Below are positions 1-7,691 of a stretch of DNA of 37,869 nucleotides, in pieces. The translations under genes were made by a program, and so were the position numbers. The notes beneath the pieces were generated by a model. That model saw nothing but the letters and a program-made list of their open reading frames with translations, had not been told where the DNA came from and searched no databases. This stretch comes from an uncultured Alphaproteobacteria bacterium. Lineage in GTDB: Bacteria; Pseudomonadota; Alphaproteobacteria; Methylaequorales; Methylaequoraceae. The DNA is taken from assembly GCA_902563505.1 (NCBI GenBank), contig CACEXK010000013.1:1-37869 (forward strand). The letters are read 5' to 3'. How positions within the stretch are numbered: position 1 is the first letter of the stretch; each line of letters starts with the position of its first letter.

Positions 1-1
1 A

Positions 2-472
2 CCTTTTATCTTACTCTTTATTTTTTTAAATCTATTTAGTAAAAATTTGTTATCTGCTAGTTTAGCTGATGGTGACTTGACAAGGCAAGTTCCGGTTGAA
101 AAAATAATTTATTTCAAAGGAGAAAAAGGGGAAAATCATTTCTTTGATCCTAATATTTTATATCTAAAAACTGGAAAACTTTATAAATTAAAATTAATTA
201 ATCAAAGTGATTCAAAACATTATTTTACATCGGATAAATTTACAAAGTCAATATTTACAAGAAAAATACAAGTAGTTGGAAGATATGGGAAAATTGGAGA
301 AATAAAAGGAAGAATTGATGAAGTCGAGGTTTATCCAAATCATTCTATAGAATGGTGGTTCATTCCTTTAAAAACAGGAAAATTTAATGATTTACAATGC
401 TCAATTATTGATGAGAAAAAAAAAATTCCACACTCTGAAATGGGAATGTCAGGAAGTATAATTATTGAATGA
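2..472 (+). CDS. Exported cupredoxin-like copper protein, 5' end outside window
   Basis: The reading frame is open from the window edge, and the first codons encode a hydrophobic stretch (PFILLFIFLNLF...LLSASLADG) that looks like the end of a signal peptide. The true start therefore lies upstream, and the in-frame TTG at 47 is not the start. The mature part resembles a single cupredoxin fold. A possible first His ligand is in SDSKHYF. The C-terminal half has the usual Cys-His-Met arrangement (QCS, then IPH ten residues on, then SEMGM), followed by the final strand GSIIIE. Such domains bind mononuclear copper in the periplasm for electron transfer or copper handling. The next gene overlaps it by 4 bp (ATGA), so the two are probably co-translated. 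The fold call is fairly secure; the partner and role are unknown. Confidence 0.7.
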   Translation, partial: PFILLFIFLNLFSKNLLSASLADGDLTRQVPVEKIIYFKGEKGENHFFDPNILYLKTGKLYKLKLINQSDSKHYFTSDKFTKSIFTRKIQVVGRYGKIGEIKGRIDEVEVYPNHSIEWWFIPLKTGKFNDLQCSIIDEKKKIPHSEMGMSGSIIIE

Positions 473-948
473 GGTCTGTTTTATTAATCTTTTTTTTTCT
501 AATTTTTTCTGATAGAACATTGAGTTCTGATAATTTTGCTCAAGTTCCTCTTAGCTCATTCATTGAGAGCAATTCTGAAAATGAAGAATCGTTAACAGAA
601 AATATAATTTATGAATCGACAAGATGTTCAGCATTATTTGCGTGGATAAGTGAGTTATATGCAAATTTAAATAGTGAGAAAGGAAGAAAACTTGAAAAAA
701 AGTCTCTTTTTAACTCTAAGTCACTTACTGGAGTAGCTTTACAAACTTTTTTGACTAAAACTACCGATCAATCAAATTTAGATGAGATCAATCTTGAAAT
801 AAATAATTTGATTGAAAAAAGAATTATGAACTATCAAGCAGATGGTGAGATTATAAAAGACTTAAAAGGAGGGTATTTAAAAGGTTATATTAAGGAAGAT
901 TTAAAAATTTGTAATATTATGATTGAGGCTTATAAAGAGACATTCTAA
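469..948 (+). CDS. Secreted protein of unknown function, coupled to cupredoxin
   Basis: A 159-aa protein whose ATG overlaps the stop codon of the preceding cupredoxin gene. It opens with a basic residue and a hydrophobic run (MRSVLLIFFFLIFSDRTLSS), a plausible Sec signal peptide with cleavage around residue 20. The mature part is charged and probably helical, with two cysteines (CSAL and ICNIM) that could form a disulphide, and no catalytic motif I recognise. The tight coupling suggests it works with the copper protein, for example as a periplasmic partner, but that is inference from position only. It ends 10 bp before the stop codon of the convergent gene on the other strand. Confidence 0.6.
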   Translation: MRSVLLIFFFLIFSDRTLSSDNFAQVPLSSFIESNSENEESLTENIIYESTRCSALFAWISELYANLNSEKGRKLEKKSLFNSKSLTGVALQTFLTKTTDQSNLDEINLEINNLIEKRIMNYQADGEIIKDLKGGYLKGYIKEDLKICNIMIEAYKETF

Positions 949-958
949 TATTGTAAAA

Positions 959-2914
959 TTAGCCCAAATTATCAAGCTGAGGACCTTTCATACTTAGAAC
1001 CTCCTCCATTTTTTCAGACATTTCTGATTTACCTGTCCTACTATCCCCAACAGATGCAACAGTAATATCAACCTCATTTATTCCTTTTGGCAGACGCTTT
1101 TTTTTTTCAACAGCTGTTTTTTTTATTAAACTTATCATATCTCTGGCAGCTCTCTCTGGTCCTTCATGTTCAACCATTTCCCGATTTTTAAAACCACACC
1201 TGCTTAATCTTTCATCTGTATTTTTTGCATAAACACCTGCCATAAGCATGCTGTGAGCAACACCGATCTTCATTTTTCCAGATTCAACTCTATTTTTAAT
1301 AATTTCAAAGAATTTTTTTTCTATATTTTTAAATTTTTCACTTAAATCTACATGTTCAGGTAGATCATCCCAATTTTTGTCTTTAAGTAAAGGAAATGGA
1401 TTTGCCCAATAACTAATTTCAACTTTTCCTCGATGAGTTTGTGTACTTCCAGCAGCAACTCTAGCACCTTTTCTAAAATGATCCAGAGCATCATCAACGC
1501 TCATATCAACATCCATACATGATTGACCTGGTTCAATTAAGTCGTAGTTATTTAGGTACAAAAGAATATCTAATTCTGAACCAGTTGAAACCTCTGTGTA
1601 ATCGGTCACAGGAACGATTTGTCTGGCATTAGTCCCAGCGTGTTTATTATAACCAATCTCTCTTCCCTCCATTTGCATTTTTGTATACTCACTAAAACCA
1701 TCTAAGCAGGCAAAAGCACCTGTCTCTGTTCCAAAGAAATAAGGAATGTTATCCTTACCGTTTTGATTAGATTTATCATCTTCATCGAACAGGGATGCTC
1801 TTCCCATATCATCAGCTTTTATAAAGGAATCGGATATATAGGGTTCGTTTGTTTCTGAGTCAAATTTGACTACATATCTGGTACATCCACAATGTAGTGG
1901 TAAATGATCATTGAGTATACATAATACATTATGAAGAGTTAAAATAGGTTTTTTCCCGTAACCAAAGTATTTACAATCATCAATATTTGGAATTAAACCA
2001 ACTAAAAGTCCGTTATCTTTATCATAATGATAACCCAAATCCGACATATTTGACTGAGGGCAACCAAAAATAAATACACCATCTGGTCTTTTACCTGCTA
2101 ATTTTCTAACTTTGGAAAAAGGAAAAAGATTAAGTAAACCTGGTTCTAACTCAATGCACCCTCTCGATTTATGAATATATGCTATTATGTTCCATTGACC
2201 AACTTCAAAGGGAATTGCAACATAATCTTCAGATTTAAAATTATTATTTTTAAATGGATTATGGTTTAGTGCAAAAAAAGGAAAAGCTCTTTTATTTGCA
2301 TGTGTTGTGTAATGTATACCGGTACGCATATCAGCATGGGTGGTTAATGGTACTTTGTTGAGATTCGAGTAACTCTCAGGCAAATCAATATTTTTTCCAG
2401 ATATTTCACCACAAGTAACATTTGGTTGACACTCTAAACCTTGGCTCCTTCTTACGCCAATACTAAAATCAACTTTTGTTAATAAAATACGCCGAGTTTC
2501 TAATATCAAATCTTTAAGTTTATTCGCCCTGTTAGAAATTCTATCTTTAATGGATTCTGCTTTTTCTTTAGAACTTAAAATATCATCATGAAGTTTTATT
2601 AACCTTGTATATGATTTTTTTCTATAATGATGAAATAAACCCTCAAGGAATCTTATGCTTTCTTTATGTTCTGATATATTTGATTCAGAAAGTTTGTCAT
2701 CTAACTTCAAAAGATTTACATAAATTTCTGAGTTTATCTTTTTAACAAAATCTATTTTATGAGTTACTTCTTCTTTTTGATCTGAATCCTGACGAGACTC
2801 AAGATCTTTTATAAATTGTTTCTTATAAATACCAAGGTATTGAGAAAAAGCTTTGCTCTCAAGTAATTCCAATGGAGTTTTACATCCATCTCTTATTTCA
2901 AGTATTTCTTCCAT
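959..2914 (-). CDS. Large protein of unknown function, 651 aa
   Basis: I do not recognise this protein. It has no signal peptide or membrane segment, so it is probably cytoplasmic. Residues about 30-150 are charged and probably helical or coiled coil. The middle (about 160-480) is richer in Cys, His and aromatic residues, with THAD/TTHAN, a Gly-Cys-Pro-Gln step and LHCGCTRYV. The last 100 residues are again charged and include the pattern VASVGDSRTGKSE. That pattern looks loosely like a P-loop but lacks the GxxxxGK spacing, so I do not call nucleotide binding. A good sigma-70-type promoter lies just upstream at 2936-2964. Base composition is slightly less AT-rich than its neighbours. The gene is certain, the function is not. 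Confidence 0.8.
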   Translation of the reverse strand: MEEILEIRDGCKTPLELLESKAFSQYLGIYKKQFIKDLESRQDSDQKEEVTHKIDFVKKINSEIYVNLLKLDDKLSESNISEHKESIRFLEGLFHHYRKKSYTRLIKLHDDILSSKEKAESIKDRISNRANKLKDLILETRRILLTKVDFSIGVRRSQGLECQPNVTCGEISGKNIDLPESYSNLNKVPLTTHADMRTGIHYTTHANKRAFPFFALNHNPFKNNNFKSEDYVAIPFEVGQWNIIAYIHKSRGCIELEPGLLNLFPFSKVRKLAGKRPDGVFIFGCPQSNMSDLGYHYDKDNGLLVGLIPNIDDCKYFGYGKKPILTLHNVLCILNDHLPLHCGCTRYVVKFDSETNEPYISDSFIKADDMGRASLFDEDDKSNQNGKDNIPYFFGTETGAFACLDGFSEYTKMQMEGREIGYNKHAGTNARQIVPVTDYTEVSTGSELDILLYLNNYDLIEPGQSCMDVDMSVDDALDHFRKGARVAAGSTQTHRGKVEISYWANPFPLLKDKNWDDLPEHVDLSEKFKNIEKKFFEIIKNRVESGKMKIGVAHSMLMAGVYAKNTDERLSRCGFKNREMVEHEGPERAARDMISLIKKTAVEKKKRLPKGINEVDITVASVGDSRTGKSEMSEKMEEVLSMKGPQLDNLG

Positions 2915-2935
2915 AGTCTATTAATTTCAAACATT

Positions 2936-2964
2936 CTTATAGGAAATAATTGAGAAAAATTCAA
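2936..2964 (-). promoter_or_regulatory. Putative sigma-70 promoter for the 651-aa protein gene
   Basis: Read on the minus strand, TTGAAT (2959-2964) and TATAAG (2936-2941) are separated by exactly 17 bp. The predicted transcript would start near 2929, giving a leader of about 15 nt before the ATG at 2914. The call rests on consensus match and spacing only. Confidence 0.5.
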
Positions 2965-3059
2965 CAAATATTTAATAGTTTGTAACTTTATAGACTTGGT
3001 AGAAAAACAAATTACTCTTTGATTATATTATACTAAATAAAAAAATAATGCTTATACTT

Positions 3060-3779
3060 CTAAAAATTTAGAACAAATTTGCCACCTAGACTATGAGCTC
3101 CAAAATCTTCTGAATAGTTTTCAATACTAGAATCTACATAATTATACCCATATTCAAGTTGAACATAACTTTTTGGGGATAAAGAATAGTTTAAACCTGT
3201 TTTGAACTTCGAAGTGAAATTTGTAAAATCTTCGTCATATGAAAGTCCAGTTGATCCACCAACTGATTTAATTTCATCATTATAACTTGAAAAACCAATT
3301 CCCCCTCCAAGTAAAAATTCTAAATTTTCCATAATATCAAAGTCTATTACTGGTCCAAAAACCATTGAGAAAGCAGAGATACTGCCATCCACATCATATG
3401 AACGGCTTGCTGCCCCAGTAAAAGTTGTACCCCCTACAGATGCGGTTCCTCCAACAGTAACATCAACCTGATCATAGTCAAAACTAGTATAACCAAGTTC
3501 TGATTCAAATGACAAATATTCATTATATCTATATCCAATCAAACCCGAAATTTGGTAACCGTTGTCAAATTTAAATGTTCCAGCTAGATTAGCAGAAAAA
3601 GTTACACCGTTAACAACACCAGCTTCAGTTTTATTAATATCTACATCTTCAGGAAGTATCATTCCTCCACCAAATCCAATATAGTATCTGTCACTAATTG
3701 AATAAGTGTCAGCAGATGATAAAAAAGGAAACAATGATGCTGACAAAATAAAAATTAAAACTTTTCTTTTATTAAACAT
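3060..3779 (-). CDS. Outer-membrane beta-barrel protein (OmpA/OmpW-like small porin fold)
   Basis: A 239-aa exported protein. Residues 1-23 (MFNKRKVLIFILSASLFPFLSSA) form a clear signal peptide. The rest alternates amphipathic strands and glycine/serine turns (YYIGFGGGM, YQISGLIGYRYN, LEFLLGGGIGFSSY, SYVQLEYGYNYV) and ends in a strand closing on Phe (GGKFVLNF), the usual recognition signal for the BAM complex. Length and pattern suggest an eight-stranded barrel. The start is supported by AGGAG six bases before ATG. The upstream spacer carries DnaA boxes, and a TTGACT (-35-like, 3834-3839) overlaps the edge of the inverted pair. Transported substrate, if any, cannot be inferred. Confidence 0.8.
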   Translation of the reverse strand: MFNKRKVLIFILSASLFPFLSSADTYSISDRYYIGFGGGMILPEDVDINKTEAGVVNGVTFSANLAGTFKFDNGYQISGLIGYRYNEYLSFESELGYTSFDYDQVDVTVGGTASVGGTTFTGAASRSYDVDGSISAFSMVFGPVIDFDIMENLEFLLGGGIGFSSYNDEIKSVGGSTGLSYDEDFTNFTSKFKTGLNYSLSPKSYVQLEYGYNYVDSSIENYSEDFGAHSLGGKFVLNF

Positions 3780-3838
3780 TTAAACTCCTAATTTTGATTA
3801 AATAATATAAAATTTATTATATTTTTAAAATTAAGTCA

Positions 3839-3942
3839 AATACTTATCCACAACCTTTAATGTGTGGATAAGTATTCAAAATATCCATTTTTATTATGTA
3901 AATTAATATTATATTTTTATCTTTTTTTTATCCTGTGGATAA
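3839..3942. promoter_or_regulatory. Cluster of three consensus DnaA boxes, two in an inverted repeat
   Basis: TTATCCACA lies at 3844-3852, its reverse complement TGTGGATAA at 3863-3871, and a third TGTGGATAA at 3934-3942. The first two form a perfect 14-bp inverted repeat (3839-3852 with 3863-3876) around a 10-nt loop. All three match the strongest known DnaA-binding nonamer exactly. Known roles of such clusters are replication origins, DnaA titration sites and DnaA-controlled promoters. The inverted pair abuts a TTGACT of the leftward OMP promoter region, so transcriptional control is the simplest reading. Origin function is possible but is weakened by the ribosomal operon downstream pointing toward this site. 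Confidence 0.7.
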
Positions 3943-3993
3943 ATAAAAATCATTTGCTTTTTTAAAAGATTTCCTGATATAGAAGACCAAGTA

Positions 3994-4116
3994 ATGTCTA
4001 TTGCAAACCTTCAAAAAATAAATAAAATCAATAAAAATAATGAGAATAAAATTCAAAAAATAATCTTGATTTTATCATTAGTTATTTTGATTATTTATAT
4101 TTTCGTCATCAAATGA
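3994..4116 (+). CDS. Possible 40-aa single-span membrane protein
   Basis: ATG at 3994 opens a 40-codon frame ending in TGA at 4114-4116. The first half is hydrophilic and Lys/Asn-rich (MSIANLQKINKINKN). The second half is one hydrophobic segment of about 18 residues (IILILSLVILIIYIFVI) ending in a single Lys, the layout of a C-tail-anchored small membrane protein. A weak purine-rich stretch (AGAAG) lies about 11 bases upstream. In AT-rich DNA such frames can arise by chance, so this is tentative. It runs in the same direction as the ABC transporter genes 91 bp downstream. Confidence 0.35.
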   Translation: MSIANLQKINKINKNNENKIQKIILILSLVILIIYIFVIK

Positions 4117-4207
4117 CAAAAAATCAAATCGAATATTCTTATTTTAAACTTTATGTTTTTTGAATAGTAATTAAGTAATAAATTATATAATTCAATATTA
4201 ATACCTA

Positions 4208-5122
4208 ATGAAAAATGCAATAGATATTCAAAATTTACAAAAGTCTTATCCAAATGGTAATCAGGCGTTAAAAGACATAAATTTGTCAGTAAAAAAAGGT
4301 GAGATTTTTGCTTTACTTGGACCGAACGGAGCTGGCAAATCAACTTTAATTAATATAATTTGTGGAATAACAAAAAAAAATAAAGGTAAAATAAATGTTT
4401 TTGGTCTTGATATTGTCAAATCATATAAAGAAGCAAGATCATTGATTGGTATGGTTCCCCAAGAAATAGCAACTGATTCATTTGAAAAGGTAATTAATAC
4501 TTTGAAATTTAGCAGAGGTCTATTTAATAGACCAAGTTCTGGTGAATATCTTGAGTCTATTTTGAAATCACTTGCCCTATATGAAAAAAAAGATCACCAA
4601 ATTAGAACTTTATCTGGAGGAATGAAAAGAAGAGTAATGATTGCAAAAGCTCTCTCCCATGAACCAAGAGTTTTATTTTTGGATGAGCCAACAGCTGGCG
4701 TAGATGTTCACTTGAGGAAAGAATTATGGAAAAATTTAGCAGATTTAAAAAAAAATGGAGTGACAATTTTCTTAACCACTCATTACATTGAAGAAGCAGA
4801 AAAAATAGCTGATAGAATAGGAATTATAAATAAAGGAAAATTAATAGTAATGGATACCAAAAAAGAATTGATAGAAAAACTTGGTAAAAAAACTTTAATT
4901 ATTACTCTCAATTCTCCCCTAAAAGTTATTTCAAGGGATTTTAATGATTATAATTTTGAGTTAAAAGGTAATAAATTAAAATTTTTTTTTGATTATGGTG
5001 AAAATAAAAAATCAATTTCTAAATTATTAAATGATCTTATAAAAAAAAAAATAGATTTTAAAAATATAGAGATAGAAAAAACAAACCTTGAAGAAATCTT
5101 TTTAAATATTTTAGAAAAATGA
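4208..5122 (+). CDS. ABC-2 type transporter, ATP-binding subunit
   Basis: A 304-aa ABC ATPase that would power export through the membrane subunit encoded next. Visible motifs are Walker [10 protein letters not shown] (residues 38-46), the Q-loop region around VPQEIA, the signature LSGGMKRR, Walker [13 protein letters not shown] and the switch His in [10 protein letters not shown]. After about residue 220 comes the DUF4162-like C-terminal domain typical of drug and polysaccharide exporters of the YadG/CcmA type. Its stop overlaps the permease start by 4 bp, so the two form one translational unit. The substrate cannot be told from sequence; a lipid, polysaccharide or toxic compound is usual for the family. 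Confidence 0.92.
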   Translation: MKNAIDIQNLQKSYPNGNQALKDINLSVKKGEIFALLGPNGAGKSTLINIICGITKKNKGKINVFGLDIVKSYKEARSLIGMVPQEIATDSFEKVINTLKFSRGLFNRPSSGEYLESILKSLALYEKKDHQIRTLSGGMKRRVMIAKALSHEPRVLFLDEPTAGVDVHLRKELWKNLADLKKNGVTIFLTTHYIEEAEKIADRIGIINKGKLIVMDTKKELIEKLGKKTLIITLNSPLKVISRDFNDYNFELKGNKLKFFFDYGENKKSISKLLNDLIKKKIDFKNIEIEKTNLEEIFLNILEK

Positions 5123-5880
5123 ATTATAGGGGTATATACGCTATTTATAAATTTGAAATGGCCAGAACATTTAGAACAATTACTCAAAGTATTGCTTCGC
5201 CAGTTTTATCCACAATTCTTTATTTCATCGTTTTTGGTTCTGCCATTGGTTCAAGAATAGAAGATATAAATGGTATTACTTATTCTTCATTCATTGTACC
5301 AGGACTAATAATGCTTACTATTCTGAATCAAAGCATATCAAACTCCTCTTTTGGAATATATTTTCCCAAATTCAGTGGTACTATTTATGAAATTCTCTCT
5401 GCTCCTATATCACCATTTGAAATTACTTTTGGATATGTTTTTGCTGCTGCTTCAAAATCAGTTTTAGTAGGCCTAGTAATCCTGATTACATCATCATTTT
5501 TTATCGAAATAGTAATTTTTCATCCCTTTTGGATGATTATTTTATTGGTATTAATTAGTATAACATTTAGTCTGTTTGGTTTTATAATTGGTATATGGGC
5601 TGATGATTTTCAAAAGATTCAACTCATTCCATCTTTTGTGATCACCCCATTAACTTTTCTTGGGGGAAGTTTTTATTCAATTAATATGCTGCCAGATTTT
5701 TGGCAAAAAATCTCATACTTTAACCCCATAGTATACTTGATCAGCGCTTTTAGGTGGAGTTTCTATGATAATGCAGATGTGAGCATTTTTTCGTCATTTT
5801 TTGCTATTATTTTTTTCTTAATAATATGTTTAGTTGTTATAACCCTTATTTTTAATACAGGTTACAAAATTAAACAGTAA
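5119..5880 (+). CDS. ABC-2 type transporter, permease subunit
   Basis: A 253-aa integral membrane protein of the YadH/ABC-2 family. It shows six hydrophobic segments, starting with [19 protein letters not shown], and an N-terminal amphipathic region ([16 protein letters not shown]) that would contact the ATPase. The motif around [20 protein letters not shown] is typical of the family's periplasmic turn before the last two spans. The gene starts inside the ATPase gene (ATGA overlap at 5119-5122). Together they make a homodimeric half-transporter pair. A short hairpin (GCAGA/TCTGC) follows at about 5884 but lacks a T-run. Confidence 0.9.
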   Translation: MNYRGIYAIYKFEMARTFRTITQSIASPVLSTILYFIVFGSAIGSRIEDINGITYSSFIVPGLIMLTILNQSISNSSFGIYFPKFSGTIYEILSAPISPFEITFGYVFAAASKSVLVGLVILITSSFFIEIVIFHPFWMIILLVLISITFSLFGFIIGIWADDFQKIQLIPSFVITPLTFLGGSFYSINMLPDFWQKISYFNPIVYLISAFRWSFYDNADVSIFSSFFAIIFFLIICLVVITLIFNTGYKIKQ

Positions 5881-6005
5881 TTAGCAGAACCCTCTGCATC
5901 AAATCTCTAAAACTTTTCTAAAATAATTAAAAATTTTTACCAAATTCAAAAAAAGCTTTTTTTTTATTTTAGATTTATTATATACATTTTTTAGGAGTAT
6001 TTAAC

Positions 6006-6521
6006 ATGAAGATATCTGAAAGACCCGAGTTCAAAAGTAAGAAACCCCCATTAACTTTTGATAAGAATCAAACCGTACTTGCTGCTGTTAAAGCAATGTC
6101 AAAAGATAACTTTGGTTCAGTTGTAATAGTTGATAAACAAAGTAAAGTACAAGGTATCTTCACGGAAAGAGATTTGATGAATAAAGTCCTCAATAATTCT
6201 ATGAATCCAAAAACAACCAAGCTCAAAGATGTAATGACTACACGCGTAAAAACTGCAAGTCAGGACGATAACTTAATTTCATGGCTTAGACAAATGTCAA
6301 ATGAAAGGTTTAGACATGTACCTGTCGTTGATAATGCTGGAAAGCTTGTTAATGTAATGTCTCAAGGTGATTTTGTATCATATACTTGGCCCAACCTTTT
6401 GTATCAAGTCAAAGAGATAACAAAAGAAAATTATTTTAAAGCTAATCAAGTTATACTAATCATTGTAAGTATCCTTCTCTACTCAATAATAACAACTATC
6501 CTTGCAATAAAACTAGTGTAA
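6006..6521 (+). CDS. CBS-domain protein with C-terminal membrane anchor
   Basis: A 171-aa protein with two tandem CBS motifs (residues about 15-65 and 75-130), including SVVIVDKQSKVQGIFTERDL and RHVPVVDNAGKLVNVMSQGD, the usual Bateman module that binds adenine nucleotides. Residues about 147-171 form one transmembrane helix (VILIIVSILLYSIITTILAI). It therefore looks like a small membrane-tethered nucleotide or energy sensor. A strong ribosome-binding site (AGGAG, nine bases before ATG) fixes the start. It is transcribed alone: 125 bp separates it from the ABC transporter and the next gene converges on it. The partner is unknown. Confidence 0.85.
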   Translation: MKISERPEFKSKKPPLTFDKNQTVLAAVKAMSKDNFGSVVIVDKQSKVQGIFTERDLMNKVLNNSMNPKTTKLKDVMTTRVKTASQDDNLISWLRQMSNERFRHVPVVDNAGKLVNVMSQGDFVSYTWPNLLYQVKEITKENYFKANQVILIIVSILLYSIITTILAIKLV

Positions 6522-6646
6522 TTATTTAAAACTAATTTCATAAAATATAATTTTAGAATTTTCTCTGGCAAAATTTAATTATTATAAAAGCAAAATGAAT
6601 TAGATAATCAAAATAATAATTATACTTTTTTTAGAAATAATTAGAA

Positions 6647-6688
6647 TTTAATCAAGGATCTCTATTTGTTGAGAGATCCTTGATTAAA
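6647..6688 (-). terminator. Strong hairpin terminator after the acidic-protein gene
   Basis: The arms 6647-6663 and 6672-6688 are perfectly complementary over 17 bp (core AATCAAGGATCTCT) with an 8-nt loop ATTTGTTG. It lies immediately after the stop codon of the minus-strand acidic-protein gene. On that strand the 3' flank is T-rich though interrupted, so intrinsic termination is likely; it may also stop transcripts from the CBS gene on the other strand. Confidence 0.7.
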
Positions 6689-6694
6689 AATAGT

Positions 6695-7534
6695 TTAGCC
6701 AGCCACATCATCTGGATCATCTGGCGGCGGAGGTGGTTCCATACCACCCATGTCTGGCTCAGGTCCAGCACCTGGTCCTGGACCCATATCTGGTCCATGA
6801 TCATGATGAGCACCAGCATCATCCATGTGCGAATGAGCACCGCCCATATCACCTTCTGGTGGAGGTCCGCCTGGTCCACCATCCATTGGTCCTGGTTCGC
6901 CCATTGGATCACCACCTGGTCCACCTGCCGGTCCACCCTCACCAAATAATGGATCAGCACCTGGTCCACCGTCCATTGGTCCTGGTTCGCCCATTGGATC
7001 TCCAGCCATATCACCTGGAGGTGGTCCACCCTCACCTGGAGGAGGTCCAGCCATATCGCCTGGAGGAGGACCCATCATATCGGCCATTCCACCACAATGT
7101 GGATGAGCACCAGGATCATAACTATCACCCCCGTCGAATGAACCGCACGGAGGGCATTCGTCCATAAATGCACCATAATCAGCTGGTGGTGGAGGACAAG
7201 CGTCCGCCATATCTCCGCAATGCATGTCAGGTGGCATATCACCCATATGAAGGTCTATTCCTGCACCAACAGCGTCAAAACATTCCATTGGAGCTGCGTC
7301 AGGATTATCACCCATGTAAGAATCAAAACATCCACAAGCAACATCTTGAAAATTAGCCATCATATCAGGCGGCATTCCACAGTCACCCATGTAGTCCATT
7401 ACAGCACCCATAGTGTCAGCGAAAGCTGCAGAGGGATCTGCTTCAAATGCTGCTGGATCAAATGCATCCATAGCAACAGTTTCACAGCCGTCAACAAACG
7501 CTTCCATCTCGGGTGGCATCATATATTCTGCCAT
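6695..7534 (-). CDS. Lys/Arg-free, Met-Asp-Gly-Pro-rich acidic protein with Cys/His, unknown function
   Basis: A 279-aa protein with no lysine, no arginine and no tryptophan. By my count it has about 32 Met, 41 Asp, 10 Cys (17, 52, 67, 69, 85, 106, 113, 127, 130, 147) and 9 His, so it is extremely acidic. Residues 1-130 carry aromatic and cysteine positions around repeated MGD/MPPDM motifs and may fold. Residues 150-279 are low-complexity Pro-Gly-Asp-Met with a duplicated GDPMGEPGPMDGGPG and a His cluster (AHSHMDDAGAHHDHG). There is no signal peptide. The start has AAGGAA at normal spacing, and a strong terminator follows, so it is a discrete expressed unit. Local GC is far above the neighbours, largely because of Gly/Pro/Ala codons. 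Composition suggests cytoplasmic metal binding or a disordered polyanion; that is inference and I recognise no family. Confidence 0.8.
   Translation of the reverse strand: MAEYMMPPEMEAFVDGCETVAMDAFDPAAFEADPSAAFADTMGAVMDYMGDCGMPPDMMANFQDVACGCFDSYMGDNPDAAPMECFDAVGAGIDLHMGDMPPDMHCGDMADACPPPPADYGAFMDECPPCGSFDGGDSYDPGAHPHCGGMADMMGPPPGDMAGPPPGEGGPPPGDMAGDPMGEPGPMDGGPGADPLFGEGGPAGGPGGDPMGEPGPMDGGPGGPPPEGDMGGAHSHMDDAGAHHDHGPDMGPGPGAGPEPDMGGMEPPPPPDDPDDVAG
6871..7000 (-). repeat. 40-bp direct repeat inside the acidic-protein gene
   Basis: Positions 6871-6910 and 6961-7000 are identical except for one base (A6881 versus G6971). The copies start 90 bp apart, so the repeat keeps the reading frame and encodes the two GDPMGEPGPMDGGPG blocks. 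This indicates a recent in-frame duplication in the Pro/Gly/Met tail. Confidence 0.9.
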
Positions 7535-7598
7535 CGTAAGTTTCCTTGTTAAATTTTAATTTTTGCTAATACTTTTATTTAAGTCAATACAGAACTAA

Positions 7599-7627
7599 AT
7601 GGTAGCCTAATTTTTAGATTGGTGCAA
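7599..7627 (-). promoter_or_regulatory. Possible promoter of the acidic-protein gene
   Basis: On the minus strand TTGCAC (7622-7627) and TACCAT (7599-7604) are spaced by 17 bp, giving a leader of about 58 nt to the ATG at 7534. The match is moderate and the call is based on consensus only. Confidence 0.35.
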
Positions 7628-7691
7628 CAATTCATTACTTAATTAAAATTTATGTTTAGAAATTTGGCATTTATTTTGCTGTTTACTTAAC

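Larger units (their letters stand above)
3780..4207. other. 428-bp AT-rich spacer with DnaA boxes between divergent genes
   Basis: This is the longest stretch without an established gene. It separates leftward genes from rightward genes. It contains the OMP promoter region, an inverted pair of DnaA boxes, a third DnaA box inside the short palindrome TTTATCC-TGT-GGATAAA, a very AT-rich stretch and a possible 40-codon gene (3994-4116). From 4117 to the ABC transporter start at 4208 I see nothing beyond AT-rich sequence. Confidence 0.6.

Noticed and set aside
1021-1080. P-loop NTPase in the C-terminus of the 651-aa protein (VASVGDSRTGKSE)
   Set aside because: The spacing does not match GxxxxGK[ST] and no Walker B or further motor motif is visible nearby.
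3780-4207. Firm call of the chromosomal origin of replication
   Set aside because: Three DnaA boxes and AT-richness fit, but genes usually near alphaproteobacterial origins are absent and the ribosomal operon points toward the site. It is kept only as a DnaA-box cluster.
5884-5897. Short GCAGA/TCTGC hairpin after the ABC permease gene
   Set aside because: Only five base pairs and no T-run, so it is not convincing as a terminator.
6680-7552. Several overlapping open frames on both strands across the acidic-protein gene
   Set aside because: The locally GC-rich, repeat-containing DNA has few stop codons in any frame. Only the 279-aa minus-strand frame has a ribosome-binding site, a terminator right after its stop and A/T-ending codons like the rest of the genome.
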